From Leptospirales bacterium (GTDB lineage Bacteria; Spirochaetota; Leptospiria; Leptospirales; Leptonemataceae): a DNA stretch of 12,426 nt. The notes under the pieces are model-generated. The model made no database searches and had not been told where the DNA came from. It was given only the letters and a program-made list of their open reading frames with translations. Every line of letters begins with the position of its first letter. The first letter of the stretch is position 1. Of this stretch, positions 7,602-12,426 are shown one piece after another. The position numbers and the translations under genes are program-made. The DNA lies in contig JABAAI010000020.1 in the NCBI GenBank assembly GCA_014238825.1, positions 1 to 12,426 on the forward strand. The letters are read 5' to 3'.

Positions 7602-9886
7602 TGAAACGACATCTGATTATAATTGGTGGCGGACTTTTACAGGTTCCACTCATAAAAACAGCTATAGATATGGAGTTGGTACCTATTGTTTTTGATATGT
7701 CTGATAACGCATTGGGCATGCAACTTGCCTCCATAAAAAAAGTTCAAATTAGCACTCGCGATATTGAAGGTTGTGTACGAGAATCTCGGAAATTAGCTCG
7801 AAAACTATCTATACATGGTGTAATTACAGCAGCAACCGATGCTAGTCGCACTGTGGCCGCTATCGCTAGTGCCTTGGGATTACTTGGGATACGTTTTGCT
7901 GATGCAGAGGCATGTAGTAATAAAATTCTAATGCGTCGTCGACTCCGTAAGCATAAGATCCCCATACCAGATTTTACTTCGGTCTGGTCTTTGCAAGAGC
8001 TGCGTGCAGAAGCGGATAAGCTTAATTTCCCTTTGGTTCTTAAACCAGCTGAGAATATGGGAAGTAGAGGTGTGATAAAAATTAATCGAAGACAGGATAT
8101 CAATGCCGCTTTTCGTCATACTAAGAAATACTCATCAACAGGAGAAATGATACTTGAAGAATTTATGATAGGAGCAGAGCTTTCAATTGATGCCTTGTGT
8201 TTTCAAGGGGAAGTTATATTCACAGGAATTGCGGATAGGCTAATTGTGGGCGAGCCTTACTTTATAGAATTGGGTCATAATATGCCTTCGGCTCAAACTA
8301 AGGAAGTTATTGCTGAAGCTAAAGCAATAATGAAATCTGCTATTGATGCTTTAAATATAAATACAGGTGCTGCTAAGGGAGATTTGAAAATCACTCCAAC
8401 AGGTATTCAGATAGGAGAAGTGGCTTCTCGGCTTTCTGGTGGTTTTATGTCATCTCATACTTATCCTTTACATTCAGGTAATAACTTATTAAAAGCAGCC
8501 ATTCAAATTTCATTAGGAAAGAAACCTAAGTTAAGTGATGAAGGATTAGATGAGGAGTATTCATTTTCCAGCAAACCTATCGCTATTGAAAGGAGTATTG
8601 TCTGTGCTCCTGGCAGGATAGTAAAACTTAGAGGTGAGGAAAGTATGACTAAATGTGATGGTATTGATAGTGTTTATATTACTCGTAAAGAAGGTGATAT
8701 AATGCCACAACTTACGAGCAATGTTGATAAAGTTGGCCATATTATTGCATATTCTCATAATTTGCTGACTGCTGAACTAGCCGTTAAGAAGGCGATGAGT
8801 TATTTAGAATTAGAGGTAGACGAAAGCTATGGCATTGATTGGCCGGATGTTAAATTGGAAGCACGTCAAAAATTTTCTGATCAAGTTTGCTGGGTTTGTA
8901 AGGTTTGCGATGGAATGAATTGTGCTAGTGGCGTTCCAGGGATGGGAGGAGTAGGTAATATGGAAAGCTTTCGCGATAATTCACGAGCCATAGCAGAGAT
9001 TCAAATTATGCCACGTTATATAAGAAATGATATCAAGGTAGATTCGAGTATTGAGCTATTTGGCCGGAGGTTTGATTTCCCTATTATGGCGGCTCCAATG
9101 ACAGGAATGATTACGAATATGAATTCTGCTCTAAGTGAATACGAAATTGCAAGTATTTTGCTCAAATCATGTCGTGAAAGTGGAACAATCGCTTTTCTGG
9201 GAGACGGGGCATCTCCTAATACGTATTTAACAATTATAGAAGCGCTTTCCAATATGGATGGATTTGGTATTTTAATTTGTAAGCCACGTACTGAAAAAAC
9301 AGCCATTGCACATCGATTCCAACTAGCTCGTGAAGCAGGTGCTGTAGCTGTAGGGATGGATATTGACGCTATTTCTTTTAAGACAATGCAATTAAAAAGG
9401 CAAGCTACTGTAGCTAGGAATCAATTAGAGCTAAAAGAAATTAGAGAATTAACTCCACTACCATTCATACTTAAGGGGATTATGAGTGTAGAGGATGCGA
9501 TGGCGGCTATTGAAATTGGAGCAGATGCAATTGTCGTGAGTAATCATGGTGGCAGAGTTTTAGATAATATGCCCGGAACAGCTCGCGTTTTAGCTGAGAT
9601 TGTAGAGGCTGTTGGCTCTAAAATTATTGTATTAGCTGATGGTGGAGTGCGGTCAGGACAAGATGCGTTTAAATTCCTCTCTTTAGGAGCAAAAGCTGTT
9701 CTAGTTGGTCGTCCTGTGGTTATTGCTGCTGTTGGAGGTGGGTTACGAGCTGTTAAAAATATGTTTTTAAATTATGCAGAAGATTTTAGAGCTAGTATGA
9801 ATTTATGTGGTACAAGCTCTCTATCAGAATTAGATTCAAAATATTTGCGAATAAAAAAAATAAATAAAAATAAAAAATCCTTGTAG
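7598..9886 (+). CDS. ATP-grasp ligase fused to FMN alpha-hydroxy-acid dehydrogenase-like domain
   Basis: One uninterrupted frame encodes 762 residues with two enzyme modules. Residues 1 to about 410 form an ATP-grasp carboxylate-amine ligase: a Rossmann-like pre-domain (LIIIGGG near 6-12), the ATP lysine Lys149 before the glycine-rich ENMGSRG (152-158), ILEEF (185-189), metal-ligand candidates Asp262 and Glu274, Arg278 in EVASRLSGG, and a C-terminal lobe near 325-405 like that of L-amino-acid-ligase-type proteins. Residues about 420-750 form an FMN alpha-hydroxy-acid dehydrogenase barrel: MAAPMTGM (497-504), Asp588, Lys626 in LKGI, His650 and Arg653 in VSNHGGR, ADGGVRSGQDAF and GRP. Four cysteines (431, 434, 437, 442) lie at the module junction. 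The active-site tyrosine region of glycolate oxidase is not conserved. The start overlaps the trpA stop (ATGA), and a second ATG follows at once. The C-terminus is a lysine-rich tail encoded by A-runs. Substrates are unknown. Confidence 0.85.
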   Translation: MMKRHLIIIGGGLLQVPLIKTAIDMELVPIVFDMSDNALGMQLASIKKVQISTRDIEGCVRESRKLARKLSIHGVITAATDASRTVAAIASALGLLGIRFADAEACSNKILMRRRLRKHKIPIPDFTSVWSLQELRAEADKLNFPLVLKPAENMGSRGVIKINRRQDINAAFRHTKKYSSTGEMILEEFMIGAELSIDALCFQGEVIFTGIADRLIVGEPYFIELGHNMPSAQTKEVIAEAKAIMKSAIDALNINTGAAKGDLKITPTGIQIGEVASRLSGGFMSSHTYPLHSGNNLLKAAIQISLGKKPKLSDEGLDEEYSFSSKPIAIERSIVCAPGRIVKLRGEESMTKCDGIDSVYITRKEGDIMPQLTSNVDKVGHIIAYSHNLLTAELAVKKAMSYLELEVDESYGIDWPDVKLEARQKFSDQVCWVCKVCDGMNCASGVPGMGGVGNMESFRDNSRAIAEIQIMPRYIRNDIKVDSSIELFGRRFDFPIMAAPMTGMITNMNSALSEYEIASILLKSCRESGTIAFLGDGASPNTYLTIIEALSNMDGFGILICKPRTEKTAIAHRFQLAREAGAVAVGMDIDAISFKTMQLKRQATVARNQLELKEIRELTPLPFILKGIMSVEDAMAAIEIGADAIVVSNHGGRVLDNMPGTARVLAEIVEAVGSKIIVLADGGVRSGQDAFKFLSLGAKAVLVGRPVVIAAVGGGLRAVKNMFLNYAEDFRASMNLCGTSSLSELDSKYLRIKKINKNKKSL

Positions 9887-9915
9887 ACAATTATATTTTT
9901 AGCTAATTTGCCCGA

Positions 9916-9921
9916 TATGAT
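9916..9921 (+). promoter_or_regulatory. Weak -10-like TATGAT before the exported-protein gene
   Basis: TATGAT differs from the -10 consensus at one position. It lies in the 68-base gap after the fusion gene, about 33 bases before the preferred start of the next gene. No acceptable -35 hexamer is found at normal spacing. CCGA (9912-9915) and TCGG (9927-9930) flank it and could form a 4-bp stem, too short to call a terminator. Read-through from upstream is an equally good explanation. Confidence 0.2.
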
Positions 9922-9954
9922 ATAAGTCGGTTGAGATTTTTATCATATAAATGT

Positions 9955-11223
9955 ATGAAAACAATGTTTAGAAATATTTTCATAATTGTTTTATGTACTT
10001 TCTTGTACCTGATCACTGCAAGTCTTGTAGCTGAAAATGTGATAAATAAATCTTCTCGTTTGCGCACTGAATTGATAAAGTATTTAATTGAAATCAGGCC
10101 AATGGTTTATAATTTCCCATGCAGTCCTTATCCTGATTGTGATGAATTGAGAACAAATACTGGTGGTGTGAATATAGATGGAAAGGAAGTGAAAAGAATA
10201 AATTTTGTTGATAACTTTGTCAAAGCACGCAAAAGCTCTGAAAAAGCTTTTAATTTACATTCAGAGGGGAATTACGTTATTGCCTACTCCCATTTTTTAA
10301 ACGCACAAGCCATGATAGATCATATACTAACGGATTTAACTAGGGTCTATATAGACCGTGCCGAAGAAATGCTAAGAGAGGCTGTAGCAAAAAAGGCCAT
10401 AGAAGATGAAAATGATAGAACAGCTAGTGAAATTATGCTTGATTATAGTGCTAGCTCCCATAAGCGTAAGATTTTCAAAAAAGAGCGAGTAGCTACTGGT
10501 GTTATGCGTTCTTATAATGCCAAAGAAGTGAATTGGGTAAAAAATAGACACAGAATATATAGTAACTTAAAGAAAGGTTATCAACATCTTGGAATTGCTA
10601 GACGAGTTCGGCAGCAGTCCATAGACTTACGAGATAGAGATAGACGATTACATTCGATTAGTTTTAAAGATGACTTTGTAAAAAGAACAGAGGGAGTAGA
10701 AAAAATGGATGCAAAAGAGAAAAAGGTAAATCAACCTAATGCAAACAATGAAATTGTTAAGAAACCAGTTTATGATGAGAAAAACAGAGATGCTGATATT
10801 TTTCTTGCAACGAAGAAAAGGGTAATCCCCAAATTACGCAGAGAACGTATTCGTTTATATTTGAATAGTATTCGTATGGCAAAAAGAACAAAAACAAACG
10901 CTGCTTTTATTTTCCAACTAAAATATCCTTATGATAACTATTCTTTGTATAATCCTTTTGGGAAAACTGAGAAAGGGCGTAATGAGGAAGTAAGCACTCC
11001 TAAAATAGGAGATGTACGGATGAATTGGTCAGAGAATCCTTTGTTATTGCCTATAAAATTACATCCAGTTTATGACTTAAGAATTACTGCTAGGTTTCGT
11101 AGAGACATGGTTGATATTCGTGATGAGATTTATACAGAGGCAATGGATAGATTGATCCGTCTTAAGTTTGTAGATAAGAAACCTGAATCTTTTCAAAAGA
11201 TCGATAAAGAAAAACAAAATTGA
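9955..11223 (+). CDS. Unrecognised exported basic helical protein with internal repeat
   Basis: I do not recognise this family. From ATG 9955 it has 422 residues. It begins with a signal peptide: a basic MKTMFRN start, a hydrophobic core near 8-23, and possible cleavage after LVA at 26. The mature part holds only two cysteines, Cys56 and Cys62, suited to a disulfide outside the cytoplasm. A helical stretch EGNYVIAYSHFLNAQ (about 103-117) looks like one tetratricopeptide-type helix pair. INFVDNFVK (82-90) recurs as ISFKDDFVK (235-243), suggesting a duplicated unit. The middle (about 245-285) is lysine-rich and low in complexity, and the protein is strongly basic overall. A TTG at 9931 would add eight residues before the signal peptide, and ATG 9964 is also possible; no Shine-Dalgarno motif decides. 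A periplasmic or surface scaffold is a guess. The UMF1 transporter gene follows after 30 bases. Confidence 0.75.
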   Translation: MKTMFRNIFIIVLCTFLYLITASLVAENVINKSSRLRTELIKYLIEIRPMVYNFPCSPYPDCDELRTNTGGVNIDGKEVKRINFVDNFVKARKSSEKAFNLHSEGNYVIAYSHFLNAQAMIDHILTDLTRVYIDRAEEMLREAVAKKAIEDENDRTASEIMLDYSASSHKRKIFKKERVATGVMRSYNAKEVNWVKNRHRIYSNLKKGYQHLGIARRVRQQSIDLRDRDRRLHSISFKDDFVKRTEGVEKMDAKEKKVNQPNANNEIVKKPVYDEKNRDADIFLATKKRVIPKLRRERIRLYLNSIRMAKRTKTNAAFIFQLKYPYDNYSLYNPFGKTEKGRNEEVSTPKIGDVRMNWSENPLLLPIKLHPVYDLRITARFRRDMVDIRDEIYTEAMDRLIRLKFVDKKPESFQKIDKEKQN

Positions 11224-11253
11224 ATCGTATTTAAATTTTAATAGCTTAGCTGT

Positions 11254-12426
11254 ATGTCTGATTCAGAAGCTGGTACTATCAAGAAAAAGTCTCGTTTAGA
11301 GATATTTTCTTGGTGTATGTTTGATTTTGCAAATTCTTCTTATACTACAGTAATCATAACGGCTATTTTTGCTCCTGTATTTACAAATATCATTGTTCCT
11401 AGCTCTGAATATTCTGAAAATCCATATTCTATGGGAAACAGCCTTTGGGCTTTGGCTCTAGGTATTTCATGTCTTTTGACTGCCATTTTGTCTCCTCTTT
11501 TAGGAGCTATTACTGATATTTCAGCTAGTAAAAAAAAGTTCCTTTTTGCTTCTTATTTGGGATGCTGTTTTTTTACGGCTTCTCTTTGGTTTATTGAAAG
11601 TCAAGATTACTTTATCTTAGCTTTTATCATTATTATATTTTCTAATATTTTATTTTCAGCTGGAGAAAACTTTATATCTAGCTTTCTTCCTTTTTTAGCT
11701 CCAAAAAAAGAGCAAGGTAAAGTTTCTGGATATGCTTGGGGTTTTGGTTATTTTGGAGGCCTGCTCTCGGTGGTGATTGTACGCTTGTTGATCGGGGATA
11801 GTATCGCTACAAACTATGACAATTTGAGATTAATAGGTCCTTTAACGGCATTATTTTTCTTTCTTGCTGGGATACCTACCTTTATATTCTTAAATGAGCC
11901 AAATATCGCTAAAGTAAAAACTTCTAAAATACCATCAATCCGCCAATCTTATACAAAAATAGTTTCAAATATCAAATCTTTGTTAGAATTTCGGGAGCTA
12001 TTATATTTTCTTAGTGCATTGTTTTTTGCATTGGCTGCCTTATATATTGTTATTGCATTTACTTTTATCTATGGGAAACAGGAAATTGGTCTGAGTAGTA
12101 ATGAAGAGATAATAGTCTTTTTTTTGGTTAATATATTTGCAGCTCTCGGAGCTTTTTTATTTGGGTTTTTGCAAGATAAATATAGCCCGCTAAGAATTTT
12201 TAAGATTATTTTAATACTTTGGATTATATCAGCAATATTTCTTTTCTATCTTAAAGATACTCTATTCTATATAAATTTTATTTTTGGAACTAGCACTTCT
12301 CTAAGCACACTGTTTATAATTTTTGCTTCTCTATGTGGTATGGGTTTAGGTGGTTTGCAACCGATGAGTCGTACGATTGTATCACTTTTTTCTCCCAAGG
12401 ACAGGGCAGGAGAGTTTTTTGGATTA
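11254..12426 (+). CDS. UMF1-type major facilitator transporter, 3' end beyond window
   Basis: The frame opens with ATG and stays open for 391 codons to the window edge, so the C-terminus is missing. It is a polytopic membrane protein of the major facilitator superfamily, most like the UMF1/BtlA group related to yeast Atg22. Features are a short hydrophilic N-terminus, then WCMFDFANSSYTTVIIT (about 20-36, the signature of the group), LSPLLGAITDISASKKK near 80-95, SGYAWGFGYFGGLL (about 157-170), and GMGLGGLQPMSRT (about 364-376) before DRAGEFFG at the end. Atg22 exports amino acids from vacuoles. The bacterial substrates are not established, so the cargo here is unknown. Full-length relatives are about 420-450 residues, so only the last helices are probably absent. 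It may be co-transcribed with the exported-protein gene, 30 bases upstream. No Shine-Dalgarno motif is visible. Confidence 0.88.
   Translation, partial: MSDSEAGTIKKKSRLEIFSWCMFDFANSSYTTVIITAIFAPVFTNIIVPSSEYSENPYSMGNSLWALALGISCLLTAILSPLLGAITDISASKKKFLFASYLGCCFFTASLWFIESQDYFILAFIIIIFSNILFSAGENFISSFLPFLAPKKEQGKVSGYAWGFGYFGGLLSVVIVRLLIGDSIATNYDNLRLIGPLTALFFFLAGIPTFIFLNEPNIAKVKTSKIPSIRQSYTKIVSNIKSLLEFRELLYFLSALFFALAALYIVIAFTFIYGKQEIGLSSNEEIIVFFLVNIFAALGAFLFGFLQDKYSPLRIFKIILILWIISAIFLFYLKDTLFYINFIFGTSTSLSTLFIIFASLCGMGLGGLQPMSRTIVSLFSPKDRAGEFFGL

Noticed and set aside
7744..8103. Open frame of 119 codons on the - strand inside the fusion gene
   Set aside because: It lies fully antisense to a well-supported enzyme domain and has no recognisable protein features. 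The other short antisense frames (1024-1263, 3747-3932, 8561-8758, 9016-9306) and the one at 3374-3571 are rejected for the same reason.
8810..8890. Possible false joining of two genes in the fusion
   Set aside because: The frame runs through the linker without a stop, codon use looks even, and there is no start with a ribosome-binding site at the beginning of the FMN module. A real fusion is the simplest reading.
9853..9860. Run of eight A as a phase-variation switch in the fusion gene
   Set aside because: It falls in the lysine-rich C-terminal tail after the catalytic barrel, so slippage would barely change the enzyme, and such runs are common in AT-rich DNA.
9931..9954. TTG start giving eight more residues to the exported protein
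   Set aside because: It would place extra residues with a cysteine ahead of a clean signal peptide, and it has no ribosome-binding motif. ATG 9955 gives a normal signal peptide.
9994..9996. Lipoprotein cysteine in the exported protein
   Set aside because: The cysteine follows VL instead of a small residue and lies in the middle of the hydrophobic core with a long hydrophobic tail after it, so it does not look like a lipobox.

Overview
The window is an AT-rich bacterial chromosome segment that uses the standard genetic code (TGA works as a stop, for example at the end of trpA). Gene packing is tight: stop codons overlap, and several junctions overlap or sit within tens of bases. I see no rRNA, tRNA, CRISPR array, insertion sequence or phage gene, so it reads as core or near-core chromosome. 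I cannot place the organism firmly. The bacterial-type prolyl-tRNA synthetase, the RodA, the Na+/solute symporter with a PGAEPGGGGY motif, the UMF1-type transporter and the AT-richness would fit a spirochaete, but that is a low-confidence impression that needs a phylogeny.

Left part (1-3555): an AT-rich non-coding leader of about 270 bases is followed by a rodA-type SEDS gene on the + strand. It carries an unusually large internal insertion. A sodium:solute symporter gene lies on the - strand, and the two genes converge so closely that their stop codons share bases.

Middle part (3556-9886): a short divergent promoter region precedes a compact + strand unit: proS, trpB, trpA, then a 762-residue two-domain protein. 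proS and trpB overlap by 10 bases, trpB and trpA are 17 bases apart, and trpA overlaps the next gene by ATGA. The unit joins proline charging of tRNA, the last step of tryptophan synthesis, and a probable carboxylate-amine ligase (ATP-grasp) fused to an FMN-dependent alpha-hydroxy-acid dehydrogenase-like domain. A four-cysteine cluster lies at the domain junction. No other tryptophan-pathway gene is visible here.

Right part (9887-12426): a gene for an unrecognised exported, very basic, helical protein with two cysteines and an internal repeat is followed by a UMF1/Atg22-type major facilitator transporter that runs off the window end.

The best candidate for something undescribed is the ATP-grasp/FMN fusion coupled to trpBA. 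Next come the enlarged RodA and the exported repeat protein. Whether any of these is new to science cannot be decided without database searches.
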